Under the pieces are notes generated by a model. It made no database searches and was not told where the DNA came from. It was given only the letters and a program-made list of their open reading frames with translations. From assembly GCA_024699855.1 (NCBI GenBank), contig JAMPIQ010000002.1:13950001-14014000 (forward strand): a stretch of DNA of 64,000 bases. The letters run 5' to 3'. The DNA is from Aphelenchoides besseyi (Eukaryota; Nematoda; Chromadorea; Rhabditida; Aphelenchoididae). Of the stretch, positions 12,814 to 24,217 are shown piece after piece (position 1 is the first letter of the stretch; every line of letters starts with the position of its first letter). The translations under genes were made by a program, and so were the position numbers.

Positions 12814-13909
12814 TTATTTACATCTGGAATGTATGTCAAATTCATTCGATAACTGAAATGATCCATTAAACAAGTATCGAGACGTGTGAAACCTGGTCGT
12901 GTTGAATGTTTCAAAGAACAGATCTACATCCGGTTGAAGCGCAATAATAAACTTTTCAATATCACAAACATTACTTCCACGTTCAATTTTGACAAGTCCT
13001 CCATCACCATAATAAATACCGTAGCTATTTGCCAACAACCAATAATCGGTGCCATTTGGATCGCGTCCCCATCCGATTATGCGTATTGAGTGTTCTTTAG
13101 GTGTGTATTCATAGTCTTTCTAAAATTCTGTCACAACTAAGCAGATTTAAAAGTTACCACAATCCATCCATTAATAGGTACCGACCCACAAGGTTTCATT
13201 ATGGCAACCACCGGACCATTTCTCATTATCTCGGTCATTATCTCTGTTGTATTTTTAGATGTAATCATTCGACTTGGATTTGCAACGTCCTCAATATGAC
13301 GAGCTAAGTATTTTTATCAGTACAATGACCAAAATGTCTTCTTACGATAGAAACGTTTAGGAGAGGTCTCTTGACAGCGTGGACAAGATTGTGGTAACTT
13401 GTAGTTGGATAGACATGAAAGAGCTAAAGAAACGGAAAGATCTTCAGGTATCGTATAAACTCGTCGATCGAAACAACTTTCAGGCACAAACGGAATGCAT
13501 CCTGGATCTGCATGAAGTACGTTTCCACCAGTTGTTGTTCCGTTCAACAGCAAACAGAGGAGTGCTGGGAGTAATGTGTGCGTATGAGCTTTGTCACAGC
13601 AGTTATAAGCTTCCCAAATAGATAAACTGACGTGGATACTACTATTTGTGGCGACACAAAACCGATCAGCCAACGAATGTGTCAGCGCTGTCAAAAGACA
13701 AGTGCCGTAATCCAATTGATTATCAATAGAAAGAATTGATTGTCGACAATGTGGCCAATGTTCTGCAGCGTTGAAGTACTCGGGCAGAGATAACGGCTGA
13801 AAGATATGACTGAAGTTCAGGAACACAAACTTACTTCTTCATTCTGAGGATAAACAATGTTAGTAATGACGACTATAACAAAAAATACCCATAACTTTGG
13901 ATCATTCAT
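12814..13909 (-). CDS. Divergent cathepsin B-like cysteine protease, no propeptide
   Basis: Four exons encode about 300 residues. Exon 1 (start 13909) is a short signal peptide (MNDPKLWVFFVIVVI). Exon 2 starts the mature protease at once: LPEYFNAAEHWPHC matches the cathepsin B mature N-terminus, so the usual propeptide of 60-80 residues is absent. The family motif QGSCGSCW is changed to QLDYGTCL: the oxyanion Gln and the nucleophile Cys (codon 13698-13700) remain, but the disulfide Cys and the Trp are lost. The 42-nt intron GTAAGAAG...ACTTAG keeps the frame into the RNGPV region. Catalytic His (KEHSIRIIGWG, codon 13090-13092) and Asn (WLLANSYG) remain. No His pair of the occluding loop is seen. 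The product is probably secreted or lysosomal; activity is uncertain. The gene lies wholly between 201-bp inverted arms. Confidence 0.7.
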
Positions 13910-14418
13910 CGTTGCTAACAAATACAATAATCTGCGCGATTGACGTTCGCTTTCACAGATAAGGGCTTTTGGAGATTAGATTGCGGCAATCTTTCTTTGC
14001 TAATCGAAGCCGCTGAATGAGCAGCAACTTAACGAGTGATTTCATTCTTTCCGATGTCTTACATAACAAAGTTATCGATAGCCCGTTGGTTCATCGTTTA
14101 AGATCTTTTGTAGTCTCAAAGTAGTTGATGAAAGAATAGAAGATTTCAAACAAAATAATCGTAGTTTTGATCCAATTCTTATTTCTATTTAAAGAAAACA
14201 ACGCACCTCACAGTTTTTATCTTCATTCAGAACAATCAAACAACTTTCATATCTTGATGTTTTTTCCACCTTCTTTTTAACGTTTTTTCCACGCATCTCC
14301 ATCTGACTGGGTTCTCTTCTTGTAAAAGATCTAAACCATCTCAGCGTGAATTGATCGAATAGTTTTGATCACATGTGCGGCAAAACGACATTCCACACCC
14401 GTTCATTGTAATGGACCT
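13910..14418. other. Promoter-side gap of the cathepsin-like gene
   Basis: AT-rich sequence between the start of the minus-strand cathepsin-like gene and the right arm of the inverted repeat. No coding feature seen. Confidence 0.35.
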
Positions 14419-14619
14419 TAGCCGCTTTGTTCGATTCGACATGAGAATGTAAACACCGGAATAGAACTCGAACTCAATTCGAAAAACTGCACTGCTCTTA
14501 GTCAAACTAAATCAATCGCTTGATCAATCCACTTGATCGCTCAACTTACGCACAAACTGCAACTCACTTTGCTCAAACGCTCCAAATATTCCCACTGAAT
14601 CCGATTAGTGTCCTTGAGA
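14419..14619 (-). repeat. Right arm of 201-bp inverted repeat
   Basis: Reverse complement of 11676-11876 at about 98% by eye over the full arm length. Equal arm lengths and abrupt ends on both sides suggest a discrete unit of about 2.94 kb rather than random similarity. Confidence 0.85.
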
Positions 14620-14898
14620 TTCCAAAATCAACCGATAGAAAGTATACGATAGCAGCTCAAAGGTCGAGTTTTGCAAACGTGCAATTCAGCACTTTGCGTG
14701 ACTCGTTCTATGAGAATTGCGATCGGCAAAGTGAACGACCGATCAAGAAATGACTAACTATTGGCCTTCTGCAGTTTAACATTTCCAATAACAACTGCTT
14801 TGGCATTATTTTGTAACTCGAAGATATCACTATTGGTAGTTGACTGACATCAAAAGAACTTCGTCGGAGCGAACAAAATCGTTCGACGAAAGTTCACA

Positions 14899-16134
14899 AG
14901 AAAAGTCACTTTGTTTCCCACCTCGGATCCACGCGTACTATTACCAAAAAACGCGCCTTTTCGAGAGGAATCTGACGGTGTAATTAGTTTTTGAAGTGAG
15001 TTACTATGGGCGGAGTTACAGAGGTTTGAAATACGACCCAAAATGCGCGGGTTTTGGACGCTTTTTTGGACGTTTTCGGATCCTTTTTTTGGTCACCTTT
15101 CCGGTTTACGCTTTGAGTTATAAGGTTAAAAGTGCATTCTAATCTGTTTACACAATTAGTCTAGTGGTTACGCCGTTGGATTTGTACTGATCAGTGCAAA
15201 TTTGACGGCTTTCAGGAGATTCAAGCTGAACAAGCGGGTTCGATTCACAAAGCGGTCAAATCAAAGCCGTTCTGTTGCATTTTTGTTTTTTATGATTTGT
15301 TTTGCAACTTTTTGCAATACTGATCAATTTTAAGCGCTTTTCACATAGAAATAGAGTAACAGGGTTTCAATCGGGACTTGTCTGTTACCAAAACGCACAA
15401 AATCACTTCACTTTGAACATCTGCGGGTTCGGCATTCAATGCAGTTTCAATTTCTTCTTCAACAAAGTCCTCATCATCTGTTTCATCGAACTCCAGATTA
15501 TCCGCATCCTCACTATGACGGTCAATAAGAAAACGAATTGCAGCGAACAAGTTTTGATCAGCTTGTGTGATGTTCTCTGTTAAACCATTTGAAAATTCGT
15601 GACTCAAAAGAGCAATGACATTGGGATCGCTTGCCATAACTCTGAAAATCAGAATAAGGAATGAAGAAATAGCGCCTAAAAGTAAGGAAGACAAGTACGG
15701 TAACCGAAATGTCCACTGAAAACGAAATTTGAGCAGAAAACTGCCCGTAAAAGGTAATTGCGTCCGCACGTCCAAAAAAGCCTCAAAATTGCGTCGCTCG
15801 CCGACAGAAATCGGCCAAACGCGCACTTTGCGCGTTTTCCGAATAAACACGGCAATTACAAGGCAAATGTGAGATTCGACTCGCGCGCGCATCAGAGCAA
15901 AAAAACGAAATCGAGTAAAACTCCTTTCGATCGTCCGTTTGGCAAAATTTTCGCCTGATTTTCAGGACAAGCGTCCAAAACCGCGCATTTTGCGTCGTAT
16001 TTTAAACCTCTGTAACTCCGCCCATAGTAACTCACTTCAAAAACTAATTACACTGTCAGATTCCTCTCGAAAAGGCGCGTTTTTTGGTAATAGTACGCGT
16101 GGATCCGAGGTGGGAAGCAAAGTGACCTTTCCTT
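14899..16134. mobile_element. Inverted-repeat (foldback/MITE-like) element, about 1.2 kb
   Basis: Left arm 14899-15062 and right arm 15969-16134 are reverse complements over about 165 bp with scattered mismatches. Both contain TCCACGCGTACTATTACC and the stretch around ATGGGCGGAGTTACAGAGG. The interior has no transposase. It carries a tRNA-like stretch (about 15150-15250) and a minus-strand open frame of about 98 codons (15637 to 15341) starting MASDPNVIALLSHEFSNG with an acidic middle, which I do not recognise. The architecture suits a non-autonomous DNA transposon or foldback element; the family is unknown. Confidence 0.65.
15150..15250 (+). other. tRNA-like (Pol III A-box/B-box) sequence inside the inverted-repeat element
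   Basis: An A-box-like TAGTCTAGTGGTTACGCC is followed about 80 nt later by a B-box-like GGGTTCGATTC. I could not fold a full cloverleaf, so this is better read as a tRNA-derived or SINE-like relic than as a working tRNA. Confidence 0.35.
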
Positions 16135-16319
16135 GTCAGAAGCAGTGAATCGCGTGGACTTCGCTTATCGAAATACGTGGGAATTATTTTGATCGTTCGA
16201 TGAATCTGTTAAGGCCTTTTGCTTAAATATCGTCCTTATTTTTGCTGTACAAAGTGTTTTAACAAAAACCAATGTCTAATCCGCTTTTTTTACAGCGTGA
16301 ATTTCAAATCTACCGTAAG

Positions 16320-17015
16320 AGAAGATTAACTCCTGTCGTTTTCAGATGCGTCTCACTTTACGTTCACTCTCTTACGGATCATCCTAGAGATCAACTCGAA
16401 CGCCGTTCTTCTTTCCGTCCCGACTTTTATATCCGCAGTATCTAATGGATAGTGGACACTACTACTGTGATCGTATCCTTCGCGGAAAAGATTCAACGCG
16501 CAAGTTCTCCAAAAAAAAACTGCGTATTGTAGTTTAGTGCGCTTCCACAAATCTTATTCAACATACACTAACTGCGGATGGCCAATTCTACATTGCACCT
16601 AGTCGTTGAATTTTCGGAAACGAATAGTGTTAAAGATACGGTTGATTTTGTGGATACTTTCTGAAGATTCCGGAAGAATTTGTAAACGTTTCCATGACTG
16701 GACTCGGTCGCGGTGCGGAATCCAGTCGCAAACTTTTCAATAATATTATGAAGGTGGCACGAGGCAACATTACGGAAGTCTTGCAAGTAAGTTTTATTGT
16801 GATGCGGAAACTTTTATGTTTACTTCCTTCTTTTTTTACAAAGATTAAAACGGTTCCTACTTCGAGGGGAATCACTCAAGACGTTCAGTGTAAACATCCC
16901 AAACAAAAACTGATTCACCTGTCGAGTTACGAAAATGTCCGCTACGGCCTTAGCTGTTCAGTCCCACAATTTCATCCGCATCGCTCTCACAGCAAATCGC
17001 GGTCACGAAATTGAC
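16320..17015 (+). pseudogene. Ig V-type domain relic
   Basis: After a TTTTCAG acceptor the frame reads VSLYVHSLTDHPRDQLERR then RPDFYIRSI, and after a one-base frame change LMDSGHYYCDRIL. DSGHYYC is the signature end of an immunoglobulin V-type domain. The missing base at about 16440 breaks the domain unless it is a sequence error. Downstream, a frame with MTGLGRGAESSRKLF, a GTAAGT donor and a second exon ending at about 17012 may belong to the same old gene, but I do not recognise it. Confidence 0.35.
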
Positions 17016-18430
17016 TGTTCCCTTATCGTTTGTTTTAATCTAACTAAATCGGCAATAAACCCTTCTTTATTTTTGTAAGTACGGTTTCTATCCGTGCAAA
17101 AAGAAAAGCATCGTTGTATTTTTCACTTTCTTGTTCTTTTTTACTGAGGAATAAAGGACTGACGATTTAATGTCGAGTTTCTAGCAAAATGGTCGCTTAA
17201 CAAATCTCAAGCAGCAGTTGCAAAACTAAACACCGTGAATTGGTCTCAAGTATCAGCTTAAAACAATCACACTTTTTTTGGTTTATTTTCAGATTAGTAA
17301 AACATATGGAACAACAGAACATTAAAGATATACACCCGCAGTTAAAGTCTTCAAATTTTTTGTACATCGAGAATCTCTACTATGAAAGCCAATGACCGAA
17401 AGAATCTTATGGCAAATTCAAACTTCCAAAGTCATGAATGTACGAGTGGTTGATGTTCGCCTGTTGCATCAGAGCGGCTGGTCTTTGTTCATTTAGATCA
17501 TTACCTAAAACAAAGAACTAATTGCAATTCCATTTCTCCAGTGAATTTGTTGAACTTCATTTCCAAGCGTTTACTTGATAATGAAAGCTCATTCAGTAGT
17601 TTCGTGTATCAAAAAATGCATCCAAGATGCGTAGCGGCACCTTCAAACAACTTCCGTTTTCTGCGGAATTCTCTCGGCAAGTGCAATTGAAAAGCTCCGG
17701 TTAAAAGAACAAAAGAGCACACGAGACAAAGTTTTTTTGTATCTAATCAGCTTTTTCGTGTTAAACTCACGTTTCAAGTTCGTTGACAATCGAAAATCGG
17801 AAGCCACTTGCGACTGAAACCATAGGGTTGAAATCGGCATCATTTTTTGCCAAAACATTTCCGACCACGAATCAGACATTTTTGCGGTAATCTGAAATCG
17901 AAGGTTAGTTGCCTCATCAATTGGATGTGATCTGTTTTCAAGTGTCAAACTTGAGAAGCGAAAAAGAAACTCGGAAAAAGAATCACGAGACAGCACATGA
18001 GTATGCGAGGATTAGTTGAACGTTCGAAAAAACATTCGCCCATCAAACACCTAAACTCTAAGCGATGTCCAAGACCCGGGGAATTACGACGGTGGCTCTT
18101 CACTCCGCAAACATACGGCCGGACCTCAAGCCGTTCTTCGCGAATACTCACCGCAGTCGAAACGTCACAGTTTTTCTTTGCAAATTCTCAGTTTACAAAC
18201 CGACCTTTCTAACTACTGCGAAACCGTAGAAGTCGAACACTTTTACGAACTTTTATAGCAAAAACCAAAGAGAAAGTTACTCATAGACGCTTACTTGAGA
18301 GTCTGTTACCTAATCAGATTTGATTGCTCGGAGTTAGCTTTCCACTAACAACAATCAAATTGCATAACAATTAAACAAACGCATTTAATGTGCAATTAGG
18401 TTAATTGAACATAGTAAATCAGGTTTATTC
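17016..18430. other. Gap with minor open frames
   Basis: Minus-strand frames at 17643-17996 and 17945-18151 contain possible splice signals but no recognisable domain. No remaining part of the CYP20-like gene was found here. Confidence 0.35.
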
Positions 18431-19370
18431 TCAACAAAGTACTGCTGGAAAAGATTGCCTCTGATTATGATGTTCCTTTAGTATCCATTCAAACTCAAGA
18501 TCAAATGCTTTCCGCTGATTCTCACATTCTTCCAACATCAACGCAACGCTCAAAAGTATCGGCACCTAAACGAGAACACAAGTAATCATAAGAAAGTTTT
18601 ATAGCGAACATGTGCCGGAATTGGATGTGCTTGCAACTCGATGTCTTCGTTGAAAACAACGATCAAAGGTCCGTTTACCCAACTTCGTGGTCTTCTCATC
18701 TTTTCAATTTCTTCTGCTTCATCAGCATTGTAGGATTGAAACAACATTGCTTGCATTTGTGCCTGAATGCCAGAGTGACATTAAAGTCAAAACTGTTGAA
18801 CTGACCGCTTTGAAATCATTGTTTCTACTATCGTCTATTGTATTCATATTCGACTGATCATTCCACGCAAATTTTGATCCAAATAAAACGGATGCGTAAA
18901 GTAATGGGTTTAATTCGGTATCTAAAACCTCTCGATTAATTCTTTTTATTCGAACATACTCATGGATTTCAATCGAGGTCGTAGTTCTCGTACCAATTCT
19001 AATGTGCCCACAGCAATCGTATAACGAGGACCCCAATGAAATGCTGCTAACGGTCCATACGTTTCGTGTAACCACTTCAGAAATAGATTGATATTTCTGT
19101 GCTTTCGAATCTCCGGTAGATTACCGATTGATTTGGATATCGTGTTAATCGGAACACCAGTCGGATTTACAATCGCGGAACGTGAAAGCGAGAGTTCTTC
19201 GCATTTGAGACCCGGAATTGTCGTGTAATCATAAGGTTCGGGCTAAAGACCATTGAATTAATCAAACGAAAATCTGTGATCGTAGTCACTTTTGTTAAAC
19301 ACAACCAAATGCCGTAAAAGACAAAAAATCCCAAACAATTGAAAAAGAAATACGCCAACAGTTGTATCAT
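18431..19370 (-). pseudogene. Truncated CYP20-like cytochrome P450
   Basis: Exon 1 (start 19370) encodes an N-terminal membrane anchor (MIQLLAYFFFNCLGFFVF). A 47-nt intron leads to IPGLKCEELSL, then NLPEIRKHRNINLFLKWLH and ETYGPLAAFHWGPRYTIAVG, which match the start of animal CYP20A1 in order and spacing. Later exons (AMLFQSYNADEAEEIEKM, RKAFDLEFEWILKEHH) match its F-G helix region. The frame then stops at 18431 with an AATAAA just after, near residue 270. The I-helix, the ExxR motif and the haem-binding Cys loop are missing, and I found none downstream on this strand. Splicing is intact and the frame open, so it may be transcribed, but it cannot bind haem as a P450. CYP20 is an orphan P450 in animals. 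Confidence 0.65.
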
Positions 19371-20026
19371 AACTGAAACTTCAAGGTTGTTGAATGTCCT
19401 TACTAACTTTTTTTGCTGATAAGGAATCGATTTCTGATTGCTTAAACTAGTTTATTTGTTTCTTGTTAAGTGAATGAACATTTTACTTATACCACTCAAT
19501 ACAGCCTTTTATTCAAGGCATAACTTCATTGCTGACAAGAAAATGTACTTGAATAAAAAAGCGTCCAAGTACTCTGGTTGCCATAGTTAACTGCTCAGCT
19601 AAAGTCAACTTCTCAAGAAATGAACACCAAATTTGTCATCAGATGCGTTGCTTGATGAGAGAAATAAGGTCCATATTCTTTACTTTGTGAAAACGATTCC
19701 CAACTGCTTATCCACTTGAAGATTCCATTCGATTGACCGAAATCGAAAACACGAAAATTTCGTCAACTTCGATATCTGACGTTTCATTGTTGTTTATAAT
19801 AACATCCATCCTTTGACTTTGAACATCTTTTCTACATTTTAGTTTTTGCTCGATCAACATTTTTACACGCAGCAATGGGATTAGCATTTGAAAACTGAAA
19901 TCATTGGTCACATTCAACTGATGATTCATTGATTTCATCACTCGACTCCTGCTTTCGTCATTACTGATGTTTTCGTGTTTTCCATTTTATTGCTCAGTTT
20001 ACATTTCGTTTCAGATATTCGAAAAA
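19371..20026. other. Divergent intergenic gap
   Basis: Probable shared promoter region between the minus-strand CYP20-like gene and the plus-strand WBP2 gene. A minus-strand frame of 77 codons (19941 to 19708) has no recognisable feature. Confidence 0.35.
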
Positions 20027-20928
20027 ATGTCCGCAAATCAATCGCACACTTCGGATGGCAACGGTGTTTTGTTGTACAGCGGAGAATTGTAAGTTCTTTT
20101 TACTGATCATTTGCATCTTCTTTCAGTGTACTCGTGTACGCAAAGCATGTTACTTTGTCCTTCAACAGTGCTCCTGAACCGTTTTTCAAAGGAAAAAAGT
20201 CCGGCAATTTGTATTTGACAACTCATCGTCTCATTTTCTTGGCCAACGATAACGGAGCATTGAAGTCAATGTCGATGCCATTTGTGTGCTTGAACAGCAT
20301 CAATTTGGAGCAACCGGTTTTTGGTGCCAATTATCTGGAGGGTCAAGTTACGGCTCAAAATGGAGGAAACGTTTGTTCTTTTATTTTACATTGTTGATCT
20401 TCGAAACATTTCAGTTCGAAGGACAAGTCGGTTGGAAGTTAACATTTTCGCGTGGTGGATGCATTGATTTCGGCAAAGCTTTACGACAAGCAGTTATGAC
20501 TGGTTAGTTTCAGTTGGCCGATAAAATTCTGAGCTTTCGATTTCAGTCCAAAGTTCTCGTCCTCAAAACGCTCCACCACCTTATATGCCACCGGCTGGAT
20601 CTGCGTTTGCTGCACCGCCAGCCTATTATAACCAGGCTCCCAACAATGGATTCCAAGCGCCAACACACGTCTTCCCGGATCGTCCTGAAGGTAAACATTG
20701 AAATTGATGGTTCGAACCGTTTTTGTTTGTTTAGAAGGAAGTCTTTACGTTTTCGAACAACCACCACCGTATAATGGCATCAATCAACCAACTGGTGGAC
20801 AGAACATTTATCCGAATTTGGATCCCAACGCTCCACCGCCTTATCCCGCGAATTCGTCGAACTTCGTTCCCAGCGCTCCGAGTTATAACGAGGCAATGGC
20901 GTTGCCCCAAAAGTCGAAAGCAGAGTGA
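20027..20928 (+). CDS. WBP2: WW domain-binding protein 2 (WBP2) homologue
   Basis: Five exons encode about 240 residues. Residues 1-130 form a GRAM-type (PH-like) domain: FKGKKSGNLYLTTHRLIFLA and GWKLTFSRGGCIDFGKAL are the family's best-conserved stretches. The C-terminal half is Pro/Tyr-rich with three PPPY motifs (APPPYMPP, QPPPYNG, APPPYPA), the sites that bind WW-domain proteins such as YAP/TAZ and NEDD4-type ligases. In animals WBP2 is a transcriptional co-activator linked to the Hippo pathway. The start at 20027 (MSANQSHTSDG) lies just after a TTTCAG, so a 5' untranslated exon may exist. The stop at 20928 is followed by AATAAA at about 21120. Length and domain order are normal for the family. 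Confidence 0.9.
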
Positions 20929-21452
20929 TTCTCCGTTCCATCGTGTGTCCAATTTCTGTTCACTTTTCGTTGTCAAATTCCATAAACTTATTCATTCTAT
21001 CCGACATTTGTAATTACACGCTGCATTACGATTATTGCAAACTTACTCGACGTCCTATAAGTCCATCGATTAACTGCTTGACATTTTCTGTGAACGATTT
21101 TCGCTTAAAGATATGACACAATAAACATTTGATTGTCCTTTAAACTGTGAACCAAAATAAATGATTAACATTTTGAACGAGATTGTCGCGGCAGATTCGT
21201 CGCCCCCCTTCTATTTCTTCAACCGAAAGAGATCAGACGTTTAGTTGGGAAGTAAACAACAAAATTTTGTTTTCATCGGTCAAATCTACTGCTTTTTGAC
21301 CGCTAAACAAACATTTTTGTCAGCGATTTTACCAACTAGAATTGCTTAGGCGGTAGTTTGTTAAAGTGTTCGCTCATTCATTATTGCGTCATTTTTAAGT
21401 TACTCGGGTCTTCATTGGTCATCAACTTGACGTTGAACGATCGTTTACTTTG

Positions 21453-21460
21453 TATATATA
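21453..21460 (+). promoter_or_regulatory. Possible TATA box
   Basis: TATATATA lies about 110 nt before the methyltransferase ATG, in the gap after the WBP2 poly(A) site. The position suits a core promoter; no other evidence. Confidence 0.3.
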
Positions 21461-21568
21461 ACGGGTTGATGGTTTTCTTGCCGAATTGAAACGTGTTTTA
21501 GTTTACCGTTGTTCTTATTCATCAGCTCGTTCTTTCAGATTTCATTGTACAGTTTGTCTTTGAGCACA

Positions 21569-22712
21569 ATGACCGAGGCATCGTTCTTCGAGCCACTAAA
21601 CTTCGATGATCAACGTCTTCGAATATTGGACGGTGGAATGGGTGCGCTCATCGAGAAATTGGGATTCGATCCATCGAAGGTTTGTTTTATTGCAATGAGC
21701 ACAACATCCACCATTTTCTCTTAAATGTTTACAATTTAGACGGTAGCATGGAGTTCAGGTGCGAATGTTACTGATCCGGAGCTCGTTTTCAAAGCACACA
21801 TGGCGTAAGTGTTAATTGGATTAATCTCTACATTTGTTTCAGTTTCATTGAAGCCGGAGCTGAAGTGATCCTCACAAACACCTATCAAGCGAATATCAAA
21901 CGTCTAGCGCACTCGTTCTCTCCATCCGAGACTCTGAATCACGTCCGCGTGAGTAGTGATAATCGATGAAAATAGGCAAAGTGCTTTCAGAGAGGTGTAG
22001 AATTAGCACTTGAAGCAGCACAAAAGAGCGGAAAAACGATTCGCATTGTTGGCTCAATCGGTTCCTATGCCACCTATTTGGCCGATGGCAGTGAATACAC
22101 GGGCAGTTACACGACTGATCCGTCATTCGATTTGGATTTGATTTACGCAAACTACAAAACTCAGGCACTGGAATTGTTCCAGAATGGAGTTCGCATGTTC
22201 GCCTTCGAAACAACGCCTTCGGTTGCCGAAGCAAAAGTTGCTCGACGTGTTCTGGAACAGTTGAGTTCTGAAGGATTTGACATCTACGGATGGGTTTCGG
22301 CGCAATGCAAAGATTACGAACATTTAGCTAATGGCGACAAGTTCGTTGACTTTGTGAGCGCATTAGCCGACTCTCCACGTGTTCGTGCCATCGGAATCAA
22401 CTGCACATCGCCGCAGCATGTCGGAAGTCTTTTACGTCATGGACATACTGTTGCCAACGGAAAAGCGTTCGTTGTTTATCCGAATAGTGGCGAGAACTTC
22501 AACAAAGATCTAAAAGTGTAAGCGGTCAGAATTGTTCTTCTCAATCATTCTTTCGTTTTAGTTACTTTGGCAATCCGCGTACTGAACGCATTTTGCAAGA
22601 GATGGAGGAATGGACCAAATTGGGCGTGAGATTAATCGGTGGCTGTTGTCGAGTGACTCCAGATGACCTGAAGCAGATCGCAAAACGGGCCGAAGAGTTG
22701 AAAATCGCTTAA
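21569..22712 (+). CDS. Homocysteine S-methyltransferase
   Basis: Five exons encode about 310 residues. The N-terminus LRILDGGMGALIEKLGFD and the motif EVILTNTYQANIKRLAHSF are typical of the Hcy-binding TIM-barrel family (MmuM/YagD and plant HMT type). The zinc-binding Cys residues that activate homocysteine are present: one in GINCTSPQHVG and the pair in IGGCCRVTPDDL. The enzyme moves a methyl group from S-methylmethionine or S-adenosylmethionine to homocysteine, giving methionine in the cytosol. The length matches single-domain HMTs; it lacks the cobalamin modules of MetH and the oligomerisation tail of BHMT. Introns at 21680-21740, 21806, 21952 and 22522 are all short. The start at 21569 (MTEASFFEPLNFDD) is the first ATG of the frame. 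Confidence 0.9.
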
Positions 22713-22888
22713 AATCCCAATCTTATTTGCAATGGTTGTGAGTTTTTCTTGAGTACATGTCCTGTATAAACGCTTTTTAAAACTCTTATTGGTTAAATGA
22801 GCAATTAAACTTTTAAGTTAAAACAGTTTTTTAATTGAATTGCGGTTAAAAAGTCATAACTAAACAGGATGAGATAGAACAGCGAGAT

Positions 22889-24059
22889 CTAGGCTCGTTT
22901 ACCGAAGATACCAACACTCTCGAGAACTTGATCGTATTTGTAGTCCAAGTTAAACTTCGTGACCTTTGTTGCACGCACAATCGCATTGCCAGTCTCCAAG
23001 AAGATCGTGTATTGGTTACGTTTGGCTCTCGTTTTACCATTGCTATCAACCTAAAAACATTGTACAATGATTCCCGACTATTTAAGAAAAACAACCCCTT
23101 TTTGAGCTTCCGTATTCCATTGAGTTCGATCCACGCATCCTAACTGAAGATCGAATTCGATACGACTGTTTTTAGCAAAGAAACATTCGTTCATCTTTTC
23201 GGCGAACTGCGCGATCGAGATCTTCCCTTTTTTCAAATCAACTGCCAAGGAATTCAACAATTGCGTTTTGAAGCACGGAAGACACCGTGTTCTCTTTGGT
23301 TCAGAGTAAAGGTAAATTATTTCGACTTGATGACAGTTCGGGAAGATGTTCGATAGGTTGGTGAGAATATCCAAAAGAAGTTCGATGGAATCGGCGGAGA
23401 CCGTGATTACGAGTTCTCGTACAAAATAGTTGACAAACTCGAGATTATAAGTTGCATTTCGCATTTGAATCACAGTCACATCAAACTTTACAGCGGGAAC
23501 ACGCCACGAGAATTCGGCATCCTCTAGGAAATGCTGATTAATAAGGAATCTCGTTCTTTTCTTACCAATCGATTTGACAACCACACGACCGAACAGCGGT
23601 AGAAACGAGTGAGAAAGCACTTTGACAACTTGACTTCGCATTCGACATCCAAAACCGAAGAGATTGGTTATTGTGCAACGACTATGGTTGGTACAAACGA
23701 TTCTGCTCGTCAGATCCAAATCGCCATTCTTATGCAGTTGGAATAAGAGCCTGCGAAAGTATAAGGCGAAGTCACGATTTACGAACTAAAACTTATGAAA
23801 GACTTTGAAGAAATGAACTTACTAGCATTCGCCACATTCTGTCACTTGCATCTCCGATTGTAAACGTGTAGTTTTTGGTTGTATTGTTTCTTTCCCATAC
23901 GTCGACGATCTGATTTTCGATGATGAAACGAATAAAAGTTTCCAAGACAATTGATCGACGAAGTTGAGGTTTTGATGTCGTTTGAACACAAACAGTTTTT
24001 GCCGGAGGTACAGGAAGATCATCGAAGTCAGTTTTGCGTTTTGCGTTGCGTGTTCTCAT
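22889..24059 (-). CDS. Unrecognised protein A of a tandem paralogue pair
   Basis: Three or more exons encode about 350 residues. The start at 24059 gives a basic N-terminus (MRTRNAKRKTDFDDLPVPPA), then LETFIRFIIENQIVDVW, a cysteine-containing middle (TNHSRCTITNLFGFGCRM), and a region rich in leucine that may be helical (ELLLDILTNLSNIFPNC). The last exon ends DYKYDQVLESVGIFGKRA. The layout and several positions match the neighbour upstream on the same strand: a repeat of LLLDILTNL..IFPNC against LFDLLYNLEQVLPQC, followed by an NxxxF/LKK-type helix. No signal peptide, membrane segment or catalytic motif is visible. It resembles nematode-style lineage-expanded families (F-box or DUF-type), but no F-box was recognised, so the function is unknown. 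Confidence 0.55.
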
Positions 24060-24217
24060 CGTCTAAAAGCACGTGGAGATTGCGAAACAGAAAAAATTCA
24101 AGAAGTATTATCGATCTCATCGGTATCGCTTAGAATTTAAACAAGGAGTAATGGTCAATCTTTTACTCGCATAGAAAACTAAGAGATGATTGATGCGATA
24201 GTTGAACACAATTGCAG

